The notes beneath the pieces are model-generated. The model saw nothing but the letters and a program-made list of their open reading frames with translations, was not told where the DNA came from and ran no database searches. The position numbers were made by a program, and so were the translations under genes. 22,295 nucleotides of DNA from an uncultured Alistipes sp. (GTDB lineage: Bacteria > Bacteroidota > Bacteroidia > Bacteroidales > Rikenellaceae). This document shows positions 1 to 9,600 of the stretch, in pieces. How positions within the stretch are numbered: position 1 is the stretch's first letter; each line of letters begins with the position of its first letter. Location of the stretch: contig CAUDHE010000042.1 of NCBI GenBank assembly GCA_958449275.1, positions 1 through 22,295 of the forward strand, given 5' to 3'.

Positions 1-794
1 CCTATTTCGACATATTCGGATTCAAGGTCAAGCGCGACAACCGTACGGGCGGCAGCGACTGGTTCTTCAACGAGCACACTTTCCGCGAGATGGAGCTCGA
101 CGAGGATGCCGAGTCGCTGTTGCTGGGGTCTTCGGGCAATTACCGCATGACCGTGGGCGGCATATACGAGGATTTCCGCATGTTCCATTCCCTGCGCGAG
201 CAGTCGTCGGCCATGATATTTCGCTACGATGCGTGGCCTTACGACAGATCCATGCCGTGGAACACTATTATAAAGACCGTGGGCGACCACCGCTCGGCAA
301 AAGAGGCCGTGAAGGCGGCCTATCTTCGTATGGCGCCCGACGGAGTGTGGAACGACGACGATTGCGTCTACATGACCGACTACATAGCCAAACTCTATGC
401 TGAGCAGGATCGTTTGCTCAGCATAGTGTTGATATTCACCGTGCTGGCCGTACTGGTATCGGCTTTGGGCCTGCTCGCCATCAGCATCTATTACATTTTG
501 CAGAAACGTCAGGAGATAGCCATCCGTAAAGTGTTCGGTTCCACTCGGCGCGAGATCGTCGAGCGGTTGGTTGGACCGTTCCTCGCGCTGGTGGCTGCGG
601 GCGGAGTTGCGGCCGTGCCCTTTTCGTGGCACATCATGAACGCATGGCTGGAGAGTTACTCCTATCGCATAGGGTTGCGCTGGTGGATATTCGCGGCGGC
701 CGTGGCGGCTGCGTTGTTCTTCTCGGCGGCCACTGTGCTGTGGCATAGTGTGAAGGCGGCCGACGAGAATCCCGTGAATGCGGTGAAAGGCTGA
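1..794 (+). CDS. FtsX/MacB-type ABC transporter permease, 3' part (5' end outside window)
   Basis: The frame is open from base 3 with no stop, so the ATG at position 90 is internal and the gene begins upstream of the window. About 263 C-terminal residues are visible. They hold the end of a periplasmic domain, then a typical FtsX-like membrane domain: a hydrophobic segment beginning LLSIVLIFTVLAVLVSALGL, the cytoplasmic motif QEIAIRKVFGSTRREIV, two more hydrophobic segments, and the family ending ENPVNAVKG. MacB/FtsX permeases work as dimers with a cytoplasmic ATPase and couple ATP hydrolysis to movements of a periplasmic domain, exporting substrates or driving envelope processes rather than forming a classical import channel. 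The ATPase gene follows 106 bp downstream on the same strand. The permease at 4213 ends in a similar way (WWIFAV... ENPSRVLGGE), which suggests paralogues. The substrate cannot be read from the sequence. Confidence 0.93.
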   Translation, partial: YFDIFGFKVKRDNRTGGSDWFFNEHTFREMELDEDAESLLLGSSGNYRMTVGGIYEDFRMFHSLREQSSAMIFRYDAWPYDRSMPWNTIIKTVGDHRSAKEAVKAAYLRMAPDGVWNDDDCVYMTDYIAKLYAEQDRLLSIVLIFTVLAVLVSALGLLAISIYYILQKRQEIAIRKVFGSTRREIVERLVGPFLALVAAGGVAAVPFSWHIMNAWLESYSYRIGLRWWIFAAAVAAALFFSAATVLWHSVKAADENPVNAVKG

Positions 795-813
795 TGCGGA
801 TATTGGGAATGTT

Positions 814-839
814 GAATCGTGATTCGATAAAATCGAATC
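814..839. promoter_or_regulatory. Overlapping inverted repeats in permease-ATPase spacer
   Basis: The 106-bp spacer before the ATPase gene is A+T-rich, unlike its surroundings. It contains a perfect 8-bp inverted repeat gattcgat-aaa-atcgaatc (821-839) and an overlapping 5-bp one gaatc-gt-gattc (814-825), so two pairings compete. There is no T-tract after the stem, which argues against an intrinsic terminator. It could be an operator or an mRNA processing hairpin. No TAnnTTTG box is clear here, so the ATPase gene may be transcribed by readthrough. Confidence 0.35.
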
Positions 840-900
840 CGAGTTTAATAAAGTTGAAAACAAAATAAACAATATTCATTAACATATAAAATTTACGATT

Positions 901-1587
901 ATGGCAATGTTGAAAGTTGAAAACCTGAAAAAGAGTTTCTTTACCGAGGAGATCGAAACCATCGCGCTCAACGGCGTGTCATTCGAGGTCGAGGAGGGCG
1001 AGTTCGTGGCCGTCATGGGACCTTCGGGATGCGGAAAATCGACTCTGTTGAATATCTTGGGCCTGCTGGACAATCCCACGGGAGGCGAATACTATCTGCT
1101 GGACAAGGAGGTAGGCAAGTTCCGCGAGCGCGACCGCACCAAATTCCGCAAAGGCAACATCGGGTTCGTGTTCCAGTCGTTCAACCTCATCGACGAGCTT
1201 AATGTGTCGGAGAACGTGGAGCTGCCCCTGATCTACATGGGAGTGAAGGCCGCCGAGCGCAAGGAGTGCGTGAAGAAGATGCTCGACCGCATGAACATCT
1301 CGCACCGCGCCGAGCATTTCCCGCAGCAGCTCTCGGGCGGTCAGCAGCAGCGCGTGGCCATAGCCCGCGCCCTGGTGTCGAATCCCAAACTGATTCTGGC
1401 CGACGAGCCGACGGGTAACCTCGATTCGAAGAACGGTCAGGAGGTGATGACCCTTTTGCAGGAGCTGAACCGCGAGGGTACCACCATCATCATGGTGACT
1501 CACTCGCAGCACGACGCCTCGTACGCCTCGCGCACGCTGTGTCTGTTCGACGGCGAGCTGGTTACCGACGTGAGAAACAAGTTGTAG
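901..1587 (+). CDS. MacB/LolD-type ABC transporter ATP-binding protein
   Basis: A complete 228-residue ATPase of the size usual for the LolD/FtsE/MacB-NBD group. All nucleotide-binding motifs are intact: Walker A GPSGCGKST (residues 40-48), Q-loop glutamine in VFQSF (about 92), signature LSGGQ (144-148), Walker B LILADEP with the catalytic glutamate (E169), D-loop region NLDS, and H-loop histidine H201 in VTHS. It has no membrane segment, so it acts at the cytoplasmic face of the inner membrane and hydrolyses ATP for the permeases encoded around it. The start at 901 gives the normal family N-terminus (MAMLKVENLKKSF) after an A-rich leader. It is the only ATPase in a cluster with at least three permease genes, so it may serve more than one of them. 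The MacB/LolD subfamily is clear; the substrate is not. Confidence 0.96.
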   Translation: MAMLKVENLKKSFFTEEIETIALNGVSFEVEEGEFVAVMGPSGCGKSTLLNILGLLDNPTGGEYYLLDKEVGKFRERDRTKFRKGNIGFVFQSFNLIDELNVSENVELPLIYMGVKAAERKECVKKMLDRMNISHRAEHFPQQLSGGQQQRVAIARALVSNPKLILADEPTGNLDSKNGQEVMTLLQELNREGTTIIMVTHSQHDASYASRTLCLFDGELVTDVRNKL

Positions 1588-1623
1588 CGCCCGGTTCCGG
1601 AGGTATTTGCAGGAGCTAAGCGA

Positions 1624-1653
1624 CCGAAGTCCCCTCTGAGGAGGGGACTTCGG
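1624..1653. repeat. Perfect 13-bp hairpin with GGGGTGGGT tail
   Basis: A perfect inverted repeat, ccgaagtcccctc (1624-1636), loop tgag, gaggggacttcgg (1641-1653), followed directly by ggtgggtagg. It lies in the 234-bp gap between the ATPase gene and the next permease. There is no T-tract, so it is not a standard terminator. A long GC-rich palindrome with a G-rich flank resembles dispersed REP-like palindromes of many bacterial genomes, but only one copy is present here, so repeat status is inference. Confidence 0.5.
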
Positions 1654-1734
1654 GGTGGGTAGGACTTGTAAACTCAGCCGAAGGCTGCGAATGACTGCGG
1701 TCGGATCCGACGAATACTTTCCGATTCTATGATG

Positions 1735-1789
1735 CGTTAAGGTACGCAATTACTTTTTGGTACGGGAGAGGGTGATACCTCCCCGTACC
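1735..1789. promoter_or_regulatory. Leader hairpins upstream of second permease gene
   Basis: Two stem-loops stand close before the permease start at 1822: a short one with 5-bp arms tgcgt / acgca (about 1733-1748), and a stronger one with perfect 8-bp arms ggtacggg (1759-1766) and cccgtacc (1782-1789). Neither has a following U-tract on the + strand. The region could be a structured 5' leader; no known riboswitch architecture is recognised. Confidence 0.3.
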
Positions 1790-1821
1790 GCTAAACGTAA
1801 AATATAAAAAGACCGTTTGTT

Positions 1822-4137
1822 ATGAAAAATCTCGACTATTCGCTGCGTTATCTGCTCAAGCGGCGCGGCAATTCGCTCACGCGTCTGGTGTCGCTCACGC
1901 TGGGCCTCGTGGTGTCGCTTCTCATCTTCTCGTACGTGGGATTCAACCTGACCTACGACCGTTTCCTGCCCGACCGCGACCGCGTGTACCAGGTGTGGGT
2001 CACCTCGCCCAAGTTCGGCCTGAGCTGCAAGATGGTGCGTCCGCTGGCGCCCAATCTCGCGGCCGACATGCCGCAGGTGGAGGCGGCCGTGCACATGATC
2101 GACTCGCGCGAGCAGGTGACCGTCGGCGATAATCTTTACGACGTGTATATGTGGTATGCGGGTTCGGAATTCTTCGATGTGCTCGACTACGGCGTGGTGA
2201 GCGGCGATCCGCATCGTATACTTTCGGCAGAGGGTCGCAAGTCGGTGATGATATCGGAGCGGCTGGCGGCGCGCATGTTCGGCCATGACGATCCGCTGGG
2301 CAAGACGGTCATGTTCGGCAAGGACGATCCCCGCACTGTGGAGGGGGTGTTCCGTACCCCGCCTGCCAACAATTCGCTCGGCGACTTCGACATGCTGGGA
2401 TGGCTGTGGTACGACAAGGATGAGGAGATATGGCACGGTCAGGACTCTTTTCCGTCGTACATAAAGCTGGTCGAGGGGGTCGACATAGCCTCGGTCGAGT
2501 CGGCGATGGAGGATTTCGACAAGCGTCACGGCATCTACGAGAGCAATCTCGAATGGAACCAAAGCTACATGTTCGTGCCGCTCACGCAGTCGCATTTCAC
2601 CGACAATACGCTGCGGCGTATGCAGTATATTTTCTCGGTGATAGGTCTGGTGGCGCTGCTTGTGGCATGTCTCAATTATGTGCTGCTCACCGTATCGTCG
2701 CTCTCCGAGCGCAGCCGCACCATAGCCATGCTCAGGTGCAGCGGCGCGCAACGCACCGACGTGTTCGCCATGTTCATGAACGAAACGGCGATAATGGCGG
2801 CGGGCGCCGTGGTGTGCGCGGCATTCGTCATATGGTGCTTCGAGAGCGAGATCGGGCAGATCACGGGGGTAGGCGTGGCCGACATGTTCGCCTTAAGCCG
2901 CATATGGATACCTCTGACGGTGTGCGTCGCGGCGTTCGCGCTCTGCGGCGTGGTGCCCGCGGCGCTCTTCTCGGCAGTCGATCTGCAATACGCGTTCCGC
3001 CGCGGCGGCGACAACCGCGTGTGGTGGAAGCGCTCGCTGCTCTTCATGCAGACGGCATGCGCCGCGGGAGTGGTGATATTCCTCGGCATTTGCGTCCGTC
3101 AGCTGGATTATATCCGCAACGCCGATTACGGTTACGAGCATGACAAGGTGGTGACGCTGACGCTGGTCGACACCATGCCGAATCTCAATACGGTGTGCAA
3201 CGAACTTTCGGCGCTGCCCTGCGTCGAGGGAGTGGGTATGTCGGACGGGCTTCCCGTGTGGGGATATCCGGGTCAGACGGCGCTGGACGAGAGCGGCGAT
3301 CTGCTCTTCTCGTGCCGCTGGGAGTTCTGGAGCGCAGGATATGTTCCCGCTATGGGCATGACCATGGCCGACGGCCGCAATTTCCGCGAGACGGACGGCG
3401 CCGACAAGGCGATAGTGAACGAGGCCTACGTGCTCAAGCGCGGCTGGGAGGACTCGGCCGTCGGCAAGCTGGTTTACGACAGCGGCGGCGCTTACGAAGT
3501 GGTGGGCGTGGTGAAGGATTTCCTGATGGGCGGAAGCAGTGCGCTGCCCATAGTGTGCCATCCGTCGGCCGTATACAAGAATCTCGAAAGGCGCTATTCG
3601 TTCTGTCTCTCGATACGCCTCACCGAGATCTCGCCCGCGACGCTCGACGAGGTGAAGCGCACCATAGATTCGGTGTACGAAGGCGAGTTCCACTACGAGA
3701 TAGTCTCGTTCGATTACCATATGGAGAATATGTTCACGGGCGAGCGCCGCATGCGCGATATAATGACGACGGTGTGCATCATAACGCTCATCATAGCCCT
3801 GTCGGGACTGGTGGGATACGTGGACAACGAAATGTCGCGCCGCCGTAAGGAGATCGCCCTGCGCAAGGTGGCGGGAGCCTCGTCGTCCGAGGTGCTGCGC
3901 ATGGTGTGCGTCGGCATGACTTGCATGGCCCTGCCTGCCGTGGCAGCGGGCATTACGGCCGCGTTCTACGTAGGAGGCGCCTACCTCGCCGCATCGTCCG
4001 ACCTGCGCTGCACGCTGCCGTGGTGGCTCTTCGCCGCGGGCGGCGCGGCGGTGCTGGCCGTGGTTTACGGCGTGACGGTGGTTCGCACGTGGCGCACGGC
4101 TGTCTCCAACCCGATAGAGATGATAAAGGCGGAGTAG
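1822..4137 (+). CDS. MacB/FtsX-type ABC transporter permease, full length (771 aa)
   Basis: The layout is the double-FtsX one common in Bacteroidota: an N-terminal membrane helix (about 21-41), a large MacB-type periplasmic domain (about 45-260), three helices (about 268-292, 319-341, 361-386), a fifth helix (about 404-424), a second periplasmic domain, and a C-terminal FtsX block with helices near 647-667, 694-714 and 734-757. The C-terminal block carries the hallmark RRRKEIALRKVAGAS and ends with SNPIEMIKAE. The equivalent loop in the first half (ERSRTIAMLRCSGAQ) is a diverged form of the same motif, consistent with internal duplication. The start at 1822 gives the typical opening MKNLDYSLRYLLKRRGNS. 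It probably pairs with the ATPase at 901 and possibly with the neighbouring permeases. Substrate unknown. Confidence 0.93.
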   Translation: MKNLDYSLRYLLKRRGNSLTRLVSLTLGLVVSLLIFSYVGFNLTYDRFLPDRDRVYQVWVTSPKFGLSCKMVRPLAPNLAADMPQVEAAVHMIDSREQVTVGDNLYDVYMWYAGSEFFDVLDYGVVSGDPHRILSAEGRKSVMISERLAARMFGHDDPLGKTVMFGKDDPRTVEGVFRTPPANNSLGDFDMLGWLWYDKDEEIWHGQDSFPSYIKLVEGVDIASVESAMEDFDKRHGIYESNLEWNQSYMFVPLTQSHFTDNTLRRMQYIFSVIGLVALLVACLNYVLLTVSSLSERSRTIAMLRCSGAQRTDVFAMFMNETAIMAAGAVVCAAFVIWCFESEIGQITGVGVADMFALSRIWIPLTVCVAAFALCGVVPAALFSAVDLQYAFRRGGDNRVWWKRSLLFMQTACAAGVVIFLGICVRQLDYIRNADYGYEHDKVVTLTLVDTMPNLNTVCNELSALPCVEGVGMSDGLPVWGYPGQTALDESGDLLFSCRWEFWSAGYVPAMGMTMADGRNFRETDGADKAIVNEAYVLKRGWEDSAVGKLVYDSGGAYEVVGVVKDFLMGGSSALPIVCHPSAVYKNLERRYSFCLSIRLTEISPATLDEVKRTIDSVYEGEFHYEIVSFDYHMENMFTGERRMRDIMTTVCIITLIIALSGLVGYVDNEMSRRRKEIALRKVAGASSSEVLRMVCVGMTCMALPAVAAGITAAFYVGGAYLAASSDLRCTLPWWLFAAGGAAVLAVVYGVTVVRTWRTAVSNPIEMIKAE

Positions 4138-4139
4138 GG

Positions 4140-4173
4140 GGCGGCGAACTGCCGACACCGCACGGCGGTGTCG
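4140..4173 (+). repeat. Repeat copy A: 16-nt head plus 9-bp hairpin
   Basis: Directly after the permease stop codon (4135-4137) lies ggcggcgaactgccga (4140-4155), the 3' end of which runs into a perfect 9-bp hairpin: cgacaccgc (4153-4161), loop acg, gcggtgtcg (4165-4173). The same 16-nt head and a covarying hairpin occur again at 20735-20768. The hairpin ends 39 nt before the ATG of the next permease. No T-tract follows. Confidence 0.75.
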
Positions 4174-4212
4174 AGATTGCAATACGGCAAAAACAACAAT
4201 AAACAAAATAAA

Positions 4213-6600
4213 ATGAAGATCGCTTTCAAGAATTTCGTCATGACGCTCAGGCGTTACAAGACGGCTTCGGTTCTCAACATAGCGGGCCTTACGCTGGCTT
4301 TCACGGCGTTTTACGTCATCATGGCGCAGGTGCGCTACGAGATGTCGTTCAACCGCTCGATAGCCGACAACGAACGGGTGTACATGCTCCGTCCGCAGTG
4401 GGGCGACGATGCCTATGCGTCCAATGCTCCGCGCATGGCCTCGGAGCAGGCTATGGCGGCCTCGCCCGACGTGGAGGCGGGCGGCGTGATGAAAGGTAAC
4501 AAGATTGCCCGTAACGTGTGGGTGAAGCGCAACGGCTACAACATGGAGAAGTTCGATGTGGGCATGTACATGATGTCGGCGTCGATGGTCGACGTCATGT
4601 CGTTCCGCACCGTGGCGGGCGATCTGCACGATATGGCCAAACCCGCTACGGTCATAATATCGCGCCGTACGGCCGAGCGGCTGGGGGTAGGCGTGGGCGA
4701 CGACGTTTACATGCAGAATATCGACGATCGGGATTCGGAGTTGCGGCCCGACGTGCGTATGACGGTGGCGGGCGTGTTCGAGGATTTCGCCGATAACACC
4801 ATGCTCCGCGGCCACGACATGTTCATCGATGCGGGCGACCGTGACGCCTCAAGCAACAACAACTGGAACTTCAGCATCTTCGTAAAGCTGCGCGAGGGTG
4901 CCGATCCCGCCGCGTTCGAATCGGTGTGGGAGGGTATCTATTGGGACTACAACCGCGATATGAACGAAAAGTACGGGTGGGGCGAAAGCGACGAGAAACT
5001 TTTCCTCGATCTGAAGATGCAGTCGCTGCGCGACCAGTACTATTCGCCCATAACCGAAAGGTGGGGTTACGTCGAGCAAGGATCGGCGACGGCGACTGCC
5101 ACGCTGTTCGGCATAGCCGTGCTGATAGTGGTCATAGCGTTCATCAATTTCGTCAATTTCTTCTTCGCCCTCATTCCCGTGCGTCTGCGCGCCGTGAACA
5201 TCTGCAAGGTGTTCGGCGCCCCGACCTCCTCGCTCAGGTGGAACTTCGTGTTTGAGGCCGTGGGGTTGGTGGTGTGCTCGCTGGTGCTGGCCATGTACCT
5301 GATGCTGGCGGTGCAGGATTCGTTTCTGGCCGGATATGTGAAATGCTCGCTGGCGTTGACCGATAATCTGCCTACGGTCGGGCTGGTGCTGGCCGTGGTG
5401 GTGGTCATGGCGCTGGCCGCGGCGCTCTATCCCGCGTGGTACATCACCTCGTTCAACGCCTCGCTGGCCGCCAAGGGCGGCTTCGCGGGTTCGGCTGCGG
5501 GACGGCGCCTGCGCACCATGCTCGTGGGCGTGCAGTTCGCTGTATCTATGATTCTTATAGTGCTGGCGTTCTCGTTCTGGCTGCAATACCGTTTCATGAT
5601 AAATTACGATCTGGGATTCGACCGCGAGAACATCCTTACGTTCGAAATATCGGGCGCCGTTGCCAAACGAGGCGAGGCCTTCAGGTCGCATTTGGCCGGC
5701 CATCCCGACATCGAGGGCGTCACCGCATCGGGCAGTTCCATCATCGGAATGAGCAGTTCGTGGGGGCGCAAATATGACGACAGGGATATTACCATGTATG
5801 TATGGTCGGTGATCGGCAACAGTTTCTTCGAGGTGATGGGTATTCCCATTCTTGAGGGCGACGGATTCACGGAAGGGGCGGCTGACCGTCAGGATTTTAT
5901 GATCGGCCGCTATTTTCAGCGCGACATCGGTGCGAAAGTGGGTGACGACGTAACCGGCAACACCGTCGTGGGCGTGTTCGCCGATCTGCGGCTGCTGTCG
6001 CTGGCCGAGTCGGACGGGAATGTCTATGTCGTGTTCACCTGCGGCCTCGACAAGTGGATGAGCAACGTTTATGTGCGCACCCGTGCGGGTGCCGACATAC
6101 CGCGCGTGTGCGACTTCGTGCGCAAGTCGGTGGTCGAGTTCGATCCCAATTCCGACGAGCCTTCGGTAGAGTTCCTCGATCGGGGTGTGCAGCGGCTTTA
6201 CGGTTCGACGAAGTTGCAGATGGTCGTGATCTCGCTATTCGCGCTGCTCGCGGTGGTCATTTCGCTCATGGGCGTTTTCGGGATGGTTCTGTTCGATACG
6301 CAACACCGCCGCCGCGAGATAGCCGTGCGCAAGGTGTTCGGCGCGTCGACGTCGGGCATAGTGAGCATGCTCAACCGCCGCTACGTGATTATAGTCTCGA
6401 TATGCTTCGCCGTGGCAGGACCCGTGGCATGGTACATAGCGAAGCAGTGGCTCGCGGGATTCGCCACGCGTATCGAGCTGTCGTGGTGGATATTCGCGGT
6501 GTCGTTCCTCGCCGTTTTCCTAATTACCGTGGGGCTTGTCACGCTGCGCAGCAGACGCGCCGCGGGCGAGAATCCCTCGCGGGTGCTTGGCGGCGAGTAG
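4213..6600 (+). CDS. MacB/FtsX-type ABC transporter permease, full length (795 aa)
   Basis: I chose the ATG at 4213 because it gives the usual family N-terminus MKIAFKNFVMTLRRYKT after an A-rich leader. An in-frame GTG at 4168 lies inside a hairpin and would add 15 unrelated residues. The protein has helix 1 at about 20-40, a periplasmic domain, helices near 296-322, 345-370 and 388-413, a fifth at about 435-458, a second periplasmic domain, and a C-terminal FtsX block with the hallmark RRREIAVRKVFGAS. The first-half equivalent is RLRAVNICKVFGAP. It ends ENPSRVLGGE. It is the third permease of the cluster and probably works with the ATPase at 901. Its stop codon lies 8 bp from the stop of the convergent metH, leaving no room for a separate terminator. 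Substrate unknown. Confidence 0.93.
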   Translation: MKIAFKNFVMTLRRYKTASVLNIAGLTLAFTAFYVIMAQVRYEMSFNRSIADNERVYMLRPQWGDDAYASNAPRMASEQAMAASPDVEAGGVMKGNKIARNVWVKRNGYNMEKFDVGMYMMSASMVDVMSFRTVAGDLHDMAKPATVIISRRTAERLGVGVGDDVYMQNIDDRDSELRPDVRMTVAGVFEDFADNTMLRGHDMFIDAGDRDASSNNNWNFSIFVKLREGADPAAFESVWEGIYWDYNRDMNEKYGWGESDEKLFLDLKMQSLRDQYYSPITERWGYVEQGSATATATLFGIAVLIVVIAFINFVNFFFALIPVRLRAVNICKVFGAPTSSLRWNFVFEAVGLVVCSLVLAMYLMLAVQDSFLAGYVKCSLALTDNLPTVGLVLAVVVVMALAAALYPAWYITSFNASLAAKGGFAGSAAGRRLRTMLVGVQFAVSMILIVLAFSFWLQYRFMINYDLGFDRENILTFEISGAVAKRGEAFRSHLAGHPDIEGVTASGSSIIGMSSSWGRKYDDRDITMYVWSVIGNSFFEVMGIPILEGDGFTEGAADRQDFMIGRYFQRDIGAKVGDDVTGNTVVGVFADLRLLSLAESDGNVYVVFTCGLDKWMSNVYVRTRAGADIPRVCDFVRKSVVEFDPNSDEPSVEFLDRGVQRLYGSTKLQMVVISLFALLAVVISLMGVFGMVLFDTQHRRREIAVRKVFGASTSGIVSMLNRRYVIIVSICFAVAGPVAWYIAKQWLAGFATRIELSWWIFAVSFLAVFLITVGLVTLRSRRAAGENPSRVLGGE

Positions 6601-6608
6601 GGCGACGG

Positions 6609-9600
6609 TCACACCATGAAGTAACTCGCATGCGGGCTCGCCAGATAGAGCCCGCAGATCGAAGCCTGAGGGTACATGGCGCCGTTCTCGGTGAGGCTTA
6701 TGCCCACGGCCGCGAAATCGATCAGCTCGGCGAGGCGGAATATAGCCTTCTGGTCGGGCAGCGAGGGATAGCCCACGGCGGGGCGGATGCCCCGATAGGC
6801 GGCCCCGAACATCTGCTTCGGGGTCAGATCCTCGTCGGGCGTGTAGCCCCACAGACGTCGGCGCACGTCGGCGTGGAGCCGTTCGCTCGCGGCCTCGGCC
6901 AGACGGTCGCCCACGCTCTGCATGAGCAGCGATTCGTATTGGCATCCTTCGGCTTTCAGATGTTCCAGCTCCTCGACGAACGATGGCGACAGCGTGACGG
7001 CGAAGACGCCTATGTGGTCGCCCGTGCCCTCGGGACCCACGAAGTCGGCCAGCGCGAGGCAGTGGCCGTCGGCGTTGGGGCGGTTTTGGCGCGGAGTCTC
7101 GATGAATGTTCGGCGGGCGACGCCTCCGCAGCAGGGGCAGCCCGCGACGTGGCTGACCGTTATGCCGTCGTCGGTGCCGCAGGCGGGGTAGAATCCTACG
7201 GCGGCGCGTATGCCGTGCCGTTTCTCGATTCGGTCGAGTAACTGTTCGGCCTCGGCGCGTATCTTGTCGGCTTCGGGTGTACCGCGACGTACGCCCCACA
7301 GATTGAAGAAGTGGGTCCAGTTGATATAAGGACGCGTGTCGGCTATGGTCATGTCGTCCGCTATGCGCAGCCCCTCGAAAGTCGGCGCAACGGGGTGTTC
7401 GGCGGTCCAGTCGATACGGAGTCTGCGTTGCAGAGCCTCGGCCGAGGTGAGCGACGCATTCTCTTCGCGTCGGATACGCTGCCGCAACTGTTCCTGCTCG
7501 AAACGCAGGCAGGCTATGGCGCGATCGCGTTCCGCACCCGCCAGACGCATGGCCAGAACGGGATTTTGCGCGGCGTCCTTGACATGGAACACGGGACCGT
7601 CGTAGAGCGGCGCGATCTTCGCCGCCGTATGCAGAGCCGAGGTGGTCGCGCCGCCGATGAAGAGCGGTACGCGTATGCCCGCTTCGCGCAGGTCGCGGGC
7701 TGTGCGGCACATCTCGTCGAGCGAGGGGGTTATGAGTCCGCTCAACCCTATGTAATCGACGTCGTTGGCCACGGCCGCCTCCACGATGCGTTCCGACGGA
7801 GTCATTACCCCGAGGTCGATGACCTCGAATCCGTTGCATGCCAGTATCACGGCCACTATGTTCTTGCCTATGTCGTGCACATCGCCCTTCACCGTGGCCA
7901 GCAGATAGCGGCCGTTGCCGTGCGTAGCCGAGGCGTCTTGCGACGCCGTGATGTGCGGTTGCAGAAACTCGGTGGCGCGTTTCATCGTGCGGGCCGTCTT
8001 CACCACCTGAGGCAGAAACATCTTGCCCGCGCCGAACAGTTCGCCCACCAGTGTCATGCCTCGCATGAGCGGACCCGATATGATGTCGGCCGCGGAGGGG
8101 TATGCGGCGAGAGCTTCGGCGAGATCCTCCTCCAGATGTTCCTCGTCGCCGTGGCGCAGGGCTGCGGCCAGACGTTCGTCGAGCGGCACCGTACGTCGGT
8201 CTATCTGTTCGGCGTCGCGTCGTTCGGCATCGGGGGCGTCGCGGAATTTGTCTGCTATGGCTACCAGACGTTCGGCCGCGTCGTCGCGTCGGCATAGAAC
8301 GGTATCTTCCAGAGCATCGCGAAGTTCGACGGGGATGTCTTCGTACATGACCGCCGTCGAGGGGTTGACTATGGCCATGTCCAGTCCCGCGCGGATGGCG
8401 TGGTAGAGGAACACGGCGTGCATGGCCTCGCGGAGGTAGTTGTTGCCGCGGAACGAGAACGACAGATTGCTGACGCCGCCGCTGACGTGCGCATGAGGCA
8501 GGTTCTCGCGTATCCATTGCGTGGCGCGGATGAAATCGAGGGCGTACGAGTCGTGCTCTTTCATGCCCGTGGCGATGGTGAGCACGTTGGGGTCGAATAT
8601 TATGTCGTGCGGATCGAAATCGATACGTTCGGTTAGCAGGCGGTAGGCGCGTTCGCACACCTCGATCTTGCGGTCGAAATCGGTGGCTTGTCCCTGTTCG
8701 TCGAAAGCCATCACCACCAGAGCCGCGCCCATGTCGCGCACGCGGCGGGCGCGTTCGAGGAACAGATCCTCGCCCTCTTTGAGCGATAGCGAATTGACGA
8801 TGGATTTGCCTTGAATGCACTTCAGCGCTGCTTCTATGACTTCGAAGCGCGACGAATCGATCATCCACGGCACGCGCGCCGTTTCGGGATCGGAGGCCAT
8901 GAGATTGACGAACTCGACCATCTCGGCGCGGGCGTCTATCAGGCCGTCGTCCATGTTGACATCGATCACCATCGCGCCGTCGCGCACCTGACGCCGCGCT
9001 ATGGCCAGCGCCTCGTCGTATGCTTTTTCTTTAATAAGTCTCAGGAACTTGCGGCTGCCCGCCACGTTGCAACGCTCGCCCACGTTGACGAACGCTCCGT
9101 CGGGATCGAAGCCGTCGAGTCCCGCCAGCCAAGGCATGCGTCCGCGGGCGGGGCGGCGGACGACGGTTGCGCGTGCAGCCTCTGCGGCTATGGCGCGTAT
9201 GTGGTCGGGGGTGGAGCCGCAGCAACCGCCCACGATATTTACCAGCCCCTCGTCGATGAAGCGTCCTATGTTGCGGGCCATTATCTCGGGCGTCTGGTCG
9301 TAACGGCCCATCGCGTCGGGGATGCCCGCATTGGGATATGCACTGACGTAATACGGCGCGGCTTCGGCCGTGCGGCGCAGGTAGGGTGTCATCTGTTCGG
9401 CACCGAACGAGCAGTTGAGTCCCACGGCGAACGGTGCGGCGTGGGACAGCGATGCGAGCAGCGCTTCGGGCGTTTGTCCCGAGAGGGTACGTCCCGCAGC
9501 GTCGGCAATGGTGAACGACACCATGACGGGCAGCCGCCGTCCCGTTCGTTCGAAGGTGAGTCGTGCCGCTTCCAGGGCCGCTTTGGCATTGAGTGTGTCG

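Noticed and set aside
1759..1789. Intrinsic terminator after the ATPase gene
   Set aside because: The stem is good, but the T-run lies before it on the plus strand rather than after it, and there is no T-run after it on the minus strand either.
4168..4212. Upstream GTG start for the permease at 4213
   Set aside because: The GTG lies within the 3' arm of the repeat-A hairpin and the extra 15 residues are unlike family N-termini; the ATG at 4213 fits.
2893..4815. 640-codon minus-strand open frame across the permease genes
   Set aside because: Antisense shadow of GC-rich coding DNA. Its translation is His/Arg-rich with no domain, and both opposite-strand permeases are well supported.
6520..8868. 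782-codon minus-strand open frame in the metH region
   Set aside because: Frame-shifted shadow of metH, with an Arg/His/Ser-rich translation without domains.
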